From NCBI GenBank assembly GCA_963995505.1, contig OZ023193.1, positions 6,222,521 through 6,286,520 of the forward strand: DNA of 64,000 bases, given 5' to 3'. Position numbers and translations under genes: made by a program. The stretch is from Hypericum androsaemum. Its lineage: Eukaryota; Streptophyta; Magnoliopsida; Malpighiales; Hypericaceae. Each line of letters starts with the position of its first letter. Position 1 is the first letter of the stretch. Under the pieces are notes generated by a model, which made no database searches, was not told where the DNA came from, and worked only from the letters and a program-made list of their open reading frames with translations. Shown piece after piece: positions 10,947 through 22,901 of the stretch.

Positions 10947-13280
10947 CTAGAGAGGTTGCTGCAATGTCACAACCAACGGACTGGTGACGTTGTGCTTTGG
11001 ATCGGACCATACGATATGGCCGCTTCTCATGCTCGATCCGCCCGGCGAGAGCTTCACTTTCCGGACTTGGACCCTCACGAGGAAGCTCAATTTCTGGCCC
11101 AACCTTCTGAACACGAGCTTCTGTGGTTCCACCGTGACCATCGTCTCTCTTGGCGGCCTGACGGTGACTTTGTACACGGAATTTGGTTCCCCGACGTTGG
11201 TGACCGTTCTGATGAAATGCGTTGACATCTTGTGCTTTCCGTATTGTTGGAAGACGACAGCGAGGGACGGATAGTTCAAGTTTCCCGAATGGCCAGCCCG
11301 TTTCGCGCCCCTGCAGTCAGCGGTCTTCCTAGTTACCACCTGGATGTTATTGACCGTGTAATTGGAATTGCAGAGGAAATCCACATAATCCATGGACGTC
11401 AGGTCATATATCAACCCGGGGTCCATGGCCTTCGGGGGGTGAACATGACCAGCCCCGAAATCCATTGCAGTAGAAGTATTCCCCGTGGACTCGTCAAGCA
11501 TCGTCTCCCCCCGATTATCAACAGTATAGGCCGTGGTCATCAACGCAGACCTGATCGCAGCAGGGCTCCACTCCGGGTGCTTAGCCTTCAAAAGCGCAGC
11601 CAGCCCCGAAACATGAGGGCAAGCCATTGAGGTACCTGAAAGTATGTTAAACTCCGTCCTCCTCTTGTCCGAGGGGATCCCAGAAGGCCCGATCTGGTCA
11701 GGCCAGGCAGCAAGTATATTCAACCCAGGAGCAATCACATCCGGCTTCAAGATCTCCGGCGACTCAGGATTCGGCCCTCTAGCCGAAAACGAAGCCACGA
11801 CCGGAGCAGGCCTAACACCCAGCCTAGTCCCCCGAAACACAATAGTAGCCATGGGGACCGACTTGGCCTTCTCAGCCGCGGCAATGTACCTCCGAATCTC
11901 ATCGCCATTGGATGCCCCGACCGCGGTGGCCGGCAACACGTGGCAATCGGCCACCAGGCCTTCCCCATCGAACACCCCATTCGCTAAGATCATCCCAACC
12001 CCGCCAGCCTTCTTAACCACTTCCCCCTTGGCTGCCCTAGAATTAATTCCCCTATCACATAACACGATCTTCCCTCCAACGACCTTAGGATCTAAAGAAC
12101 CTTCTAGACACAAAGAGCTCGAGTAACCGTCGGCCCCCTCGGCACCCGCGTAAACCAACGGGTACATCTTCCCGCGTGGGCCCAACCCGGGCCCACCGTA
12201 AACGCTCATGCCGGAGATAACCTTGCCATTACCTAGGGTGACGTCAGCCGGGAAGTCCCTGTCGATCGTGCCGGCGCCGACAGTTGTCACCCAGGGCGCG
12301 ACGTTCGTAACCGTCAGGCCGCCGGGGCCGCCGTTTCCGGCGGAAGCGGAGACGAAGACTCCCCGGTCTGCAGCGGCGAAGGAGCCGATGGCGATGGCGT
12401 CGAGGTAGTACGGCACGACCACGCCGCCGACGGAGAGGGAGACGACGTCGACTCCGTCGGAGACGGCGGAGTCGAAGGCTGCGAGGATGTCGGAGTCGTA
12501 GCACCCAGCGAGCCAGCACACCTTGTAGGCGGCGATTCGGGCCTTGGGAGCCATCCCGGCGGCGACGCCCTTGGCGTACCCGAGGGTCGACGCCGATGAC
12601 ACGTACCTCCCGGCGGCGATGGAAGTCGTGTGCGTGCCGTGTCCGTCGGAGTCCCTGGGAGACCGGTACTCCGACGACTCGTTCATCTTCCCGTTCGTCG
12701 CCTCGTAGCCGGCGGAGAAGTACCTCGCTCCGATGAGCTTCCGGTTGCAGGCACCGGCGGAGAATCCCCTCCCGGCGACGCAGTCCCCCTTCCACTTCTC
12801 CGGCACGGGGCCGAGGCCATGGTCGTTGAAGCTCTGCCTCTCCGGCCAGATCCCCGTGTCTATCACCCCGATAACGAGATCCGACCCGAAGTCGGACTCC
12901 TTGAGCAGCCCCGCCGCGTCGGTGGTCGTCAGCCCAAGGAAGTGGGGGGAGCGCGTGGTGTGCACGTGTCTCACGCGCTCGGGGATGACGGCGAGCACGT
13001 GCGGCAGCGCCTCGACTGCGAGGGCCTCCGCCTGGGAGAGCTTAACGGAGAATCCGTGGAAAACGGTGTCGTATGTGTGGAGGATGCGGGAGTCGTCGGG
13101 TGACCGGTCGTCCGGGGAGAGAGAGGCGAGGGAGGCGGCATACCACTGCCTGTGGGTGGGGAAAACGGCAGGCCTGGCGTCGTTTCGGACACGGACCATG
13201 TAAGTGGCCGGGACCGAGTTGGAGTAACTGTCGTAAGCGGACGACAGTAGTAGGAAGACAAGGAGGAGGACAGTTGCCAT
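10947..13280 (-). CDS. Subtilisin-like serine protease, SBT1 group (S8 family)
   Basis: Intronless gene for a 777-residue secreted subtilase, normal length for plant SBT1 proteins, most of which are intronless. Order: signal peptide (about 1-20, MATVLLLVFLLLSSAYDSYS), I9 prodomain (about 26-108, with TYMVRV and HTYDTVFHGFS), peptidase S8 domain holding a protease-associated insertion (about 370-480), and a fibronectin III-like tail (about 675-777). The catalytic set is complete: Asp141 in VIDTGIWPE, His214 in DGHGTH, Asn316 in SAGNGGP and Ser551 in GTSMACPHVSG. By family knowledge the enzyme is made as a zymogen, loses its propeptide and acts in the cell wall or apoplast; the substrate cannot be told from sequence. 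The coding region is much richer in GC than its surroundings, which makes several antisense frames open by chance. SBT1.5-like is my best subgroup guess. Confidence 0.96.
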   Translation of the reverse strand: MATVLLLVFLLLSSAYDSYSNSVPATYMVRVRNDARPAVFPTHRQWYAASLASLSPDDRSPDDSRILHTYDTVFHGFSVKLSQAEALAVEALPHVLAVIPERVRHVHTTRSPHFLGLTTTDAAGLLKESDFGSDLVIGVIDTGIWPERQSFNDHGLGPVPEKWKGDCVAGRGFSAGACNRKLIGARYFSAGYEATNGKMNESSEYRSPRDSDGHGTHTTSIAAGRYVSSASTLGYAKGVAAGMAPKARIAAYKVCWLAGCYDSDILAAFDSAVSDGVDVVSLSVGGVVVPYYLDAIAIGSFAAADRGVFVSASAGNGGPGGLTVTNVAPWVTTVGAGTIDRDFPADVTLGNGKVISGMSVYGGPGLGPRGKMYPLVYAGAEGADGYSSSLCLEGSLDPKVVGGKIVLCDRGINSRAAKGEVVKKAGGVGMILANGVFDGEGLVADCHVLPATAVGASNGDEIRRYIAAAEKAKSVPMATIVFRGTRLGVRPAPVVASFSARGPNPESPEILKPDVIAPGLNILAAWPDQIGPSGIPSDKRRTEFNILSGTSMACPHVSGLAALLKAKHPEWSPAAIRSALMTTAYTVDNRGETMLDESTGNTSTAMDFGAGHVHPPKAMDPGLIYDLTSMDYVDFLCNSNYTVNNIQVVTRKTADCRGAKRAGHSGNLNYPSLAVVFQQYGKHKMSTHFIRTVTNVGEPNSVYKVTVRPPRETMVTVEPQKLVFRRLGQKLSFLVRVQVRKVKLSPGGSSMRSGHIVWSDPKHNVTSPLVVTLQQPL

Positions 13281-13329
13281 TTGTTTAGGACACTCCTCAG
13301 TTTTGGGTTCAGTTAAAGTAAGGGAGTGG

Positions 13330-13350
13330 GGAGGGATTTTAAAGAGGGAG
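13330..13350 (-). promoter_or_regulatory. TATA-like element of the subtilase gene
   Basis: On the minus strand a TTTAAAAT sequence lies about 55-65 bases upstream of the subtilase ATG, within a CT-rich leader. Position and composition suit a core promoter; this is inference. Confidence 0.35.
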
Positions 13351-14008
13351 TGGAAGGGAGAAGGGAGTGCATGTGGGAACTGAGTTGAAACGAGAGGAAA
13401 GGTACTGAATTGGAATTGGGTGGAACCTATGGGGTTTTTACTTGAGTGCTCTCTTTTGTTTTATTAATTCAATTCAAATATTTTTTTTGTGGAGGTTTGA
13501 GTTTGATATTCAGACGGTTATTATTAAATTTGCTATGATGGTGAATTTCTCTTCCGAATTTTAATTTTTGAATTTAATATTTTCTTAAATTTAAGTTTTT
13601 TATTCAATTCAAATATTGGAATGGGAGGGAAGTAGAGAACATATGTACACATTATCGCATCGGAGAATTGTTAAATTTATTTATATGTATAAAAAAATAT
13701 TAACTTTTTTTAAAAATTGGGTTGAATATAAAAGTAATATGATATTACGACGAATTTAATTATGTGGGTCGTTATTTTTATTTTACATATAGTTCTTTTA
13801 AATTTTTTTGTGTGAGGCTCGTTAGATTAATTGTTGTCTTTTGCTTATTTAGATGTCTAATTACTTATTACTATGCCAATTTTTTTTGGATAAACAAAAT
13901 TTTATTTGTTAAAACAACAGTTTGTTTTGTTGCTTTAGTTGGTGGAATTATCAGAAGCCGACATGGGTCAAGGGGGTTGCTTTATTTTGCTTTCTTTTAA
14001 ATATTTTT
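13351..14008. other. Intergenic upstream of subtilase, no gene seen
   Basis: AT-rich sequence holding the 5' flank of the subtilase gene. Open frames here lack family features. Confidence 0.5.
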
Positions 14009-14494
14009 GAGAAAAGTCCACATTAGTACATTGTGGTTTGTTCGATTATCAGAGATAGGTTTGTGGTTTCAAATTCATCAAAAAGGGTCATGTGTTTTCA
14101 CGGGCTCATCAATTAAAGGCTCGGATAGCTCCCCGAGCCTAGTCAGCGTCCATTGGGCTCTCCACGTCAGAACAACATTATTTTTAATCCTATGTGGCAT
14201 GCCATGTAGGATTTTTTTCTACTCAAAAATGATGATGTGGGGTTGTTTGAAAATTTTAACTTGCCACGTCAGCATTTTCGAGTTAAAAAATCCTACGTGG
14301 CGTGCCACATAAGATTAAAAACAATATTGTTTCTGATGTGGAGAGCCCAATGGACGCTGACTAGGCTCGGGGAGCTATCCGAGCCTTTAATTGATGAGCC
14401 CGTGAAAACACAGGACCCTTTTTGATGAGTTTGAAACCACAAACCTATCTCTGATAATCGAGCAAACTACAATGTACTAATGTGAACTTTTCCC
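14009..14494. mobile_element. Mutator-type MITE, near-palindromic, 9-bp target duplication
   Basis: The two halves are long inverted repeats of about 220 bases, so the whole element can fold on itself. Ends read GAGAAAAGTCCACATTAG and, from the other side, GGGAAAAGTTCACATTAG. The 9-bp direct repeat AATATTTTT flanks it at 14000-14008 and 14495-14503. A 9-bp duplication with long inverted repeats is the mark of Mutator-like elements; no transposase is present, so movement would depend on an autonomous relative. Confidence 0.9.
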
Positions 14495-14503
14495 AATATT
14501 TTT

Positions 14504-16680
14504 TTTTGCTTAGACTTGTGGTTCTAATTCAGTTCCATTGGGGAAGGTGGGGCCGAGTTTGACACTGGTGGACTCACTCACTCGCTCGCTAGGCTTCAAC
14601 GTGGCTTTTGGAGGGATTGCTCCCTTTTTTCTTTCGGCTTTTTGACTTGGACCGATTAGAAATTAATCAATCGCACTTGCATACTAGATTAGAACCCTTG
14701 TTAAATTGTAATTCGAGATTATTATGATTTGTCCCAAATTTCTTATTTTGACATAATTTTATTTTCTATTGTATCGTTTATTAGGCTCGTCTTCTACAAA
14801 TAATAGAAAAGTTGTATGAGTTCGTTAGTTCTTAACACTGAGCATAATAGTTAGACACTAGATTTAGACAACATGCATAACCTTGCAAATAATCCATGTA
14901 TTTTCATATATTATAGTTTTAATTGTCTCGTTTCCTGAATCTTATTATTAATTTTTTTAATCTAAAAGATAAGGACTTGTTTGGAGATGCAACAAACAAT
15001 CAGCATGATCCAAGTTCTCTCTTCGACTATAAAGCAGAATAGTGCTCCAATCAATTTCATTAATTTTTTTTGGGTAAATAAATTAATTTTATATATCTTG
15101 ATATTTACATCAAATAGTACAATAATAATATCATAATACTTAATAAATATATTAATAATTTCCCGATCATGCAAACTACACCTTCTTGATCATGCCACCA
15201 TTGACCAAGTGGCAAAATAATTTTCAGCGAACCAAGAAAAATTGCTAAGAAGGTGAAGAAGTTAGCATCCCATATTTTCATAAGTATAAGATCACCGTGG
15301 GTTCAAAACTTTCAAACTTGTTGACTTTACAACAACCTGCTTAATAATGTTTAAAATTATCTCCGGTTCTCCATCCCATTCCGTACCAATACGCTACGTC
15401 ACTTTCCAAATAATTGTTGTCCTCTCTACTAATCTTTGGTCAATATCACTTTCATTAAATTGAGACAAAAGTGGAGCATTAAGGTGAAACTTTATCTTAA
15501 TCTGAAATAATTAATATGATTACCCTCACTCGAGTCATAAGAGATGTATTAAATAATGATTAAGTACTTAATCGCAGGAGTATACCGTCAGCCATCATAT
15601 CCATGCATGCAGAGAATCTACCGAAAATAGTTAACACGTGACGTTTGCACCTATTTTTCCTACTTACGGGTGCCCTTTTTTATAGGTTACCTGGCCCTTT
15701 TTTTGGTGAAATTAAGAAAAGAATAAAATCAAGGTAAAAACTACAATTAGACTTTAGCATTTTTCTTAAATCAACTAAAATCCTTGATGTTGGTTTTCCT
15801 CCAAACTAAAAGATCAACGATTCTGCAAAATGTCCGATTTGTTCTACCAAGAAAAGTTAGACTAACCAAAATGTATAAGTTCCAACATTAAATTTTTTTG
15901 AAAAACTTTTGTCATTATTTAAATATCATAATGAATTTGAGGTTATATTAATTAGTCTAGTAAGTATTATTTGATATAGAAAAGGGTCCGGTTTCAATAC
16001 ATGCTGATGGTGAACTGAATTTTTAATTACAGAAATCCCATTACGTCTTTACCTAAAATTAATCATAACAGTAAAATTTCTTAATTTTTTCTTTATGTTT
16101 CATTTATTATTATTTTTCCTAAAGAAAAGGGGGGACTTTCTTCGTCTTCTCTGATAAAAAAACCGATGACAAGATTCTCTTGCACCTTCGTTTTCCTGGC
16201 CCCAAACAAGTGTCAGCGTATATAGGATTTGCACACGTGTCAGAATCTAGGTAAAGGTGGAAGTATACCTTGTAAGTAACGCTGCCCTTTCTAAAAAAAT
16301 ATATATATATATATCGTTGCCTGATAAATGCCTTCGACATTGGTTCCCCTAGCCTCTCATCTATCATTCGATTCGACCATTGCCTCTCTGCACTTGTTGG
16401 ATTAATCTTCGTATTCGTTTTGGTAACTTTGCTTTTGATATTTGTATTTTTTTTGTATTGTAACAATTTATTTTAATATAAGTCTCGCACCATCATTCTA
16501 AAAAAATACATTTGAAAGAAGCCTCCACCTTATACTAATTTAAAATAGCTTAGTTTATTGTGCAATGAATTCCCGATATGGTCGGTATCAGAAATTCACT
16601 GGCTACCACCTGAACAAGAGGATTATTATCAGCTAACTGCTATCTCATGTTAATAGATAGAGGCGAACCTGAGAATTATT
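14504..16680. other. Intergenic, no gene seen
   Basis: AT-rich with many stops. A short TA repeat lies near 16301-16314. No RNA gene, protein gene or transposon end was identified. Confidence 0.55.
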
Positions 16681-17232
16681 AGAGGCGCGGCACAGTAAGC
16701 AAGTGCGCAAGCAAAAACTTAAAATGGATAACGACATAGAGTCACTGAGGAGTATTGAGACTTGAGAATTGGTCAAACTTCATAAGGGCAAGAATGCATT
16801 ACAAAACAAGCAAATTTATAAAGTTAAGCAAAAAGTAGATGACAACAAACGTTACAAGGTAAGGCGGGTTGTGAAAGGATTTTAGCATAAATACGGTATA
16901 GACTTTGCCAATGTTTTCACTCATGTTGTTAAACTAACTATTATTCGATTGTTGTTGAGTATAATTGTTGTAAATAACTTTTTGTTCGAATAGATGAATG
17001 TAAAGACGGTCTTTCTTCATGGTGATCTAGATGAAGAGATCTACATGGAGTAGTCAGATGAATACTTGCCAGGAGGTGATAGTGAGCTTGTGTGCAGATT
17101 GAAGAAGAGCTTGTATGAGTTGAAGTAGGCTCCAAGGTAGTGGTACAAAAAGTTTAATGAATTCATGCACGAGATTGAGTTTGTGCAGTGTGAGGTGGAC
17201 CACTGTTGCTACTTCAAGGGGTTGATGACAGC

Positions 17233-18017
17233 TAGGAGTGTGCAGACAGTATTCAGTATTTTTGGTATTTTTTTCGTATTCGAAATTTCAGGATCGGTAT
17301 TCAGGATATAATTTAGTATGGACTTTTGAGAAATTTTAGTAAATTTTAGTATTCAGTAAAAATTTGGTAAATATCGATATTATACCAAAATACCAAAAAT
17401 ACAGAAGTACTAAATTAAAACTTTGCCAAGGGACAACCAAGACAACTCACACCTCCCCTCTCTTTCTTTAACCCCCGACGACTCCTCCCATTTTTCTTCT
17501 CTTTAATTTTTTAGGGAATTTTTTTCTCTCTAACTCACACATCCAAATACACATTCCAACGAGGCGACCACCTCGAGGCCCCAATCAGCGACCAACGCGG
17601 CTACCCTCCTTTTTATCCCGTCTCTATCTCCATCTCATTTGTAATTTTTTTTTCTAATTTAGGGTTTCAAAATTTGAGGGTTTTAAAATTAGATTGTGAA
17701 CTTGTGCCTAATTTGAATTTTTAGTTGCTGCATCCTTCTTCTTGTCCTTGATCCCCTACGACCCCTCCCATTTTTCTTCTCTTTGTTACTGCATGCTTAG
17801 TTTTTTCTTTCATGAGGTGTTATGCTTCTCTTCGGGCGATCAATAGTTTTTATTGTATATGTGTGGCACGGTCTCTACATTTGGTATAATATTAAAATTC
17901 TAATTCGGTATTTGGTATGATACCAAAATAATTTTGGTTCGGAATCGGTGTGAATCTTTTTTAAAATTTTAGTATATTCGGTATTTTAGTTCGGTATATA
18001 CCGATTGCATAGCCCTA
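17233..18017. mobile_element. Non-autonomous hAT element nested in the Copia RT
   Basis: Left end TAGGAGTGTGCAGACAGTAT and right end (reverse complement) TAGGGCTATGCAATCGGTAT are matching inverted repeats. The 8-bp flanks ATGACAGC (17225-17232) and ACGATAGC (18018-18025) agree at six of eight positions, as for an old hAT duplication. Removing the insert and one flank rejoins the Copia RT reading. The interior has no transposase; it carries a duplicated CGACnnCTCCCATTTTTCTTC block (near 17478 and 17760). Confidence 0.82.
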
Positions 18018-19065
18018 ACGATAGCTATATCATCCTCCTATTTTATGTTGAAGACATGTTGATCGCAGGTCTATTGCTCGAGAGGTGAGCAAGGTGAAGA
18101 AGAAATTGTCTAAGAAGTGTGCCACAAAGTATTTGGGAGAGGCTAAGCAGATCTTGGGTATGAGGACTGAGTGAAAAAAGTTGCAAGGAAGCTGTTTCTT
18201 TCGTAGGCTAAATACATCAAGAAAGTATCGAAGAGGTTCAACATGTAGGATGACAAACCGATGAGCATTCCCCTGGATGGACACTTTAAGCTGTATAACA
18301 GGGACTCGCCTATAAGTGAAGCGAAAAAGGCTCAGATGCATAAGACTTCATATGCATCCGTAGTGAACAATCTGATGTATGCCATGGTGTGTACAAAGCC
18401 AAATATAACTCATGCGGTGTCAGTACCGAGTAGGTTTATGAGCAATCTAGGCAAGAAATAATGGATGGGAGCGCACTTGATCCTTGGTTACTTGAGAGAC
18501 ACTATAGATAATGACCTATATTTGTAGGAAAATAAAGTTGAGATGATATGTTGATGCAGATTTGACAAGAGAAGGATTACTACAACATATTTTTTACATT
18601 GGGTGATACATCGATCTCTTAGGGTTCAAAGTTGCATAAGATCGTGGCTTTGTCTACTGCAGAAGTAGGGTATGTAGCAGTACTGAAGCAAGCAAAGAGA
18701 TGGTATGGCTGCAGAATTTCTTGGGTAAATTAGGGTAGGAGCAAAAGGATAATATCCTCTACAGTGATAGTCATAGTGTTATTCACTTAGCTAAGAATCT
18801 TGCATTCCACTCAAGAATAAAGCACATTGAGTTGAGGTATAACTGCATACGATATCTTTTGGAGAGGGATGTCTTACAGCTTGTGAAGATTCAAGCAAGT
18901 GAGAATCCTGCAAACATGTTGACGAAATTAGTTAACTTGGAGAAGCTGAAGCTATGCATGACTTCACTTGGCTAGTGAAGTAAAATGAAGGCCTCGCACT
19001 GCCGGACAGAGATGGGTTATATGTGAGAGATGATTGCATTTGAGTTGAGTCTCCAGGTGGAAGAT

Positions 19066-19523
19066 TGTTGAGTTTTGGAGCCTTAAATTACTTGCAAAAG
19101 CCGTTAGATGATCGAGTGAAGACCACACAATGATACCAGCACGTGTCAACTCACTTGGCGCTAGCTATGCAATTTTTGTAGAGGACCTAGCGGTAGCTAG
19201 AAGTGTGTCACACGCTAGGGGGGAACATAGAGTTCATGAGTTGATGGCCTAGTGACCACTAGCCCCATCCGGCTTGGCCTTAATATTTTTTATTTTATTC
19301 ATTTTAGGTCTCTCCAATTAAATTAGGGGTGATCTTACTATATATACCTACATGTATCTCTATAATCGATGTAGCAAAATAACTGAAAACCTAGTGAAGA
19401 AATCCTGAATTGGCAGCACCCAGACGTAATCATATTGATAATCTGGGTCACCAAATATCGTTGCCTCATTTTTCTTTCGTGCTTTTTGACCTTTCTCGTG
19501 TTACTGCTGTTAAAATCCTAAGA
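19066..19523 (+). repeat. 3' LTR of the Copia remnant
   Basis: Starts with TGTTGAG directly after the polypurine tract and has a TATATATACC promoter-like site near 19340. The 3' end is placed at a CCTAAGA that looks like a decayed CCTAACA; that limit is uncertain because no second LTR is available for comparison. Confidence 0.6.
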
Positions 19524-22332
19524 CTACCCACATCAGCAACCCATCCAATCCAGGTCACGGAATAAATTATTAATTTCTCTCTCTTCCATACCCAATCCAA
19601 TCCACTTACATATTTTCTACTCACATCAGCAACCCAGTTCACAGAATAAATAATTAATTTCTCTCTCATCCACATATTATCTACTCTGATTTGTTTAGAT
19701 TAAAATTATATATTACGAAAATAATTATGTTTTCAATAACACGATTAAATATTGTGATTAAGTCATAAAATTACAAAGCAAAAATTGAAATACTAAATTA
19801 GATAAAAATAATTTAAGCTACAAATGATAAATTACGAATATGAAGTTTTCATATTACAAATAGAGGAATTTCAAATTACATAATTAATTATCGTTTTTAA
19901 ACTTTTGCCACAATTTTTTATTCCGGAGTCCAATTGAGTTGATTCAAGTTACTTTATGAAGGTGGGACATATATCTATAACTTTTTAGTTCATGACTTCT
20001 CCAAATTCGAAGTATAAGAATGTCAAAAATATATTTGAAGTCAATAGTCGAGCGAGTTACGAGTACGAGTTTCGATTTGGGAGCCACAACTTTTTATTCC
20101 CTAGTCCAATTGAGTTGATTCAAGTTGCTTTGTGAAGGTGGGACATATATCTACAACTTTTTAGTTTATGACTTCTCCAAATTCGAAGTATAAGAATGTC
20201 AAAAATATGTTTGAAATTAATATTCGAACGATTTAGTTATGTCAAAAATTGGAATACAAATTGTGAATCAAAATATGTCAATATTGGGCTCTATTTTTTA
20301 TAGATATTAAAAAAAAAATTTTAATTTTGTTAAAGATAACTTCAATTTTTATAACTACACAAATCTTATCCGAATAAATCTATTTTTACGAATAATATTA
20401 TACCAAGTAAAAATAACTAGATAGTTAGATTATTGAAAAAAAAAATTGACCAACCAATCCGCTCGGGAGCGGGATTGGCTGGCCAATCCGCTCGGCCGAG
20501 CGTTCATCACTTCTTTTCTGTTTTTTTTTTAAATCATTAAATATTGGCCGAGCGCTCGGCTCGGCCAACTGCTGTAGGTAGTCTAACAGTTCAATGACGA
20601 TCAATGATGTTGATTGATGGTACTACCGATGCCGGTTAGTTACCCACTTTAGACGAAACAACCAAAAATTCTTTTTGATTTTATTAGATTAATGGTGATT
20701 AAATTGTAATTTTAATGCTGGCAAATTATAAATTTAGATTACATTTATAATTTTTTGAAATTTTAATTCTAAATATAAGTAATAATATATTTTTTATTTA
20801 AAAGATTTTTCTATTCGACCGGTCAGATATATGAACCAAAAAATTAGAAGATTCCCCGGTTGCTCTTCGATTTTTTTAAAACGTGAATATATGTTATTAT
20901 ATTTTTAGTTAAAGTCTATTTTACTATTTTTTTAATTTTAGTCTTTTGACACACCACTACATTACATTGTAATTCTGTATTTTTTAATCGGGTAATAAAT
21001 ATTTTACCTAATTAGCAATCAAGTAAAATCTGTTAATCCTAATCACTTGAATTATCTCGTGCAATATCACATCATTAATTTTATTCTATTATTAAAGTGA
21101 TTTTTTTTGGGAATTAAAGTGAACTTGAAAATATATGCTTTTATTCTCTCATTTTGTAGAGGTACTAATTTAAAGGTGAAAGATGTGAAGTACGACTGGA
21201 TCGATCTACCTATATATATCTTTAAATGATCTATCTATACTCTCGAAACCATTAATTCATTATGTTCCATTTTAAATCCAGTGTGCTGCCCTAATTAATT
21301 CAATGCAATTCTCTTATTCCGTTGCTTTGTATTTCAGTACTTTATATGTTTATATATGGATTTTAAATTTTTTTTAAGTTTGATGGAAAATTTATTACTC
21401 CTTGTTTTGAAGTACACTTTACACCTTAGTTCAAAGTGCAAAGGAAAGAAGACCTAGATAAGCATTAAAAGAATGAAATGGAGACGTGAATCTAATATTT
21501 AGACTTCAATAGTTTCATACCCTATTTAAGATATAATAGACATTTTTCTATTGGTAAAATTCGAATGAAAGATAAAATTCAATTGTTTGCCATTTGTACT
21601 CACTTAGATATCCCTATAAAGATTGATCTTCCAATTGGGGGAGACCAACTAATCCGTTAGCTTAGTGGCCAGTGGGTACGCGTGACCAGGACATTTGTCT
21701 ATAACTGGTTACATCATCATCATCTTTGTCCATTTCGCCAAGGGAAAACTGTAACGAGGGGCCTAGCTAGCTGAAATAAATAGATTTTTTTTGAATTTTT
21801 ATATTAAAGTCAAACATTGTTAAGTCATATTTTAGGAGTATTTTCTTAATAGAATCCTCTTACATTTATAAAGTTAAAATCTAAGATTTAATTAAGGAAA
21901 TTTAAATAATTTTTTACTTGGACCAACTTCATAATATCAAGAGAAAATAATAATATATGCATAAAAACCATATTTGGATTTTATTTTGTCCAAATCTATG
22001 TATTCGTGAGCGAATAATAAACTTTTGGCCCCACATTCAAATATGCAAATCTCAACCAAACAAAATAGGTCGGAACTTTTCTGTGTCAGGGATATGTAAA
22101 TGGCCCTACTATGCATAACCACAACGTTGAATTTCAAAGGAAAACACAGTGAAAGTTCACAGTTAAAAGTTGATTTGGCGGTGTGAAATGGAGTGGAAGA
22201 GGTCAAACAAAGTTAGATTAATGGAATATAAAGTTAAAAGGTATAATTGCTTTATGGTGATTCTACAGTTACTTCACGTATTTTCATGTGGTAATTTTTT
22301 ATTTTAGTAATTTTTTTTGAAAAAATCTGTTA
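19524..22332. other. Intergenic with repeat debris, no gene seen
   Basis: Apart from the duplication at 19925-20235 and a shorter imperfect tandem repeat at about 19529-19685, the region is AT-rich and shows no gene. The duplicated block shares wording (ATCTACAACTTTTTAGTTTA) with the solo LTR at 22338-22896, so part of it is probably LTR debris. Confidence 0.5.
19925..20235. repeat. Imperfect tandem duplication, period about 172 bp
   Basis: A block of about 135 bases beginning AGTCCAATTGAGTTGATTCA at 19927 recurs at 20102 with only scattered differences. Both copies contain the GGTGGGACATATATCTA and CTTCTCCAAATTCGAAGTAT strings. Confidence 0.8.
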
Positions 22333-22337
22333 ACTTC

Positions 22338-22896
22338 TGTTGGAGTAGAAAATTAATTCGCAAATTTGCTGAATTTATTTTGGTAAAAAAGTCGTAATTT
22401 TTGGCTCAAATATTAGATTGATGTGATTCCAAAAATCACAAAAAGAGAAGACAGAGATCTACAACTTTTTAGTTTATGATATTTCTAAATTCGGTACAAA
22501 AAGGAGTAAATATTGGGTTACAAATTTTGGGGACGTTAAGTTTTTCCTTATTAGGCTGGAGCTATGTTAGATTTTTCTAGGATTTTTGTATGGGGCTAGG
22601 GCTAGCTTTTTCTATATAAGAAGAGCTAGACACAGGTATGAAAGACACCGACAAAACAACACATCAAACCTTAAGCTTCATAACTTTTATTGTAGCTTTA
22701 TGTAGCTTAATAGTTTTTATCTTTCATGTTTTTCTCCTATCCCTATCAAGAAATATTTTTCCTCTCCACCATCTTTCTTCTCCTCTCTCACCCCTCTTCC
22801 ATCTTTTCTCCCTTTCGCTTGAATCGCTCTTGGGACGACGACTCCGAACCCGTTCTTAAGATCGTTTCTGACGTTCTACCATAATTTATCGCAACA
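22338..22896 (+). mobile_element. Solo LTR with 5-bp target duplication
   Basis: Starts TGTTGGAG and ends CGCAACA, giving TGTTG/CAACA short inverted ends. It is flanked by ACTTC at 22333-22337 and 22897-22901. A TATA box (CTATATAAG) lies at about 22612. No primer site follows the right end and no polypurine tract precedes the left end, as expected for an LTR left by recombination between two LTRs. The 73-residue open frame inside is not treated as a gene. Confidence 0.82.
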
Positions 22897-22901
22897 ACTT
22901 C

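Larger units (their letters stand above)
16690..19523 (+). mobile_element. Decayed Ty1/Copia element: RT, RNase H and 3' LTR, interrupted by a hAT element
   Basis: Reverse transcriptase motifs appear in order with several stops: YGIDFANVF near 16890, MNVKTVFLHGDLDEEIYME near 16993-17050, VCRLKKSLYELK near 17092, and IILLFYVEDMLIA near 18030-18068 after an interruption. RNase H follows (SDSHSVIHLAKN near 18770, SRIKHIELRY near 18815, ASENPANMLTKL near 18895). A Copia-type polypurine tract (GGTGGAAGAT, 19056-19065) precedes a 3' LTR that starts with TGTTGAGTTTTGG at 19066 and probably ends near 19523. Integrase, gag and the 5' LTR are missing. Numerous stops make it a dead copy. Confidence 0.88.

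Noticed and set aside
11644..13203. Several long frames antisense or out of frame to the subtilase gene
   Set aside because: GC-rich coding sequence leaves other frames open by chance; the minus-strand 777-residue protein explains the whole region.
22638..22859. 73-residue frame with hydrophobic stretch
   Set aside because: Located entirely within the solo LTR, downstream of its TATA box.
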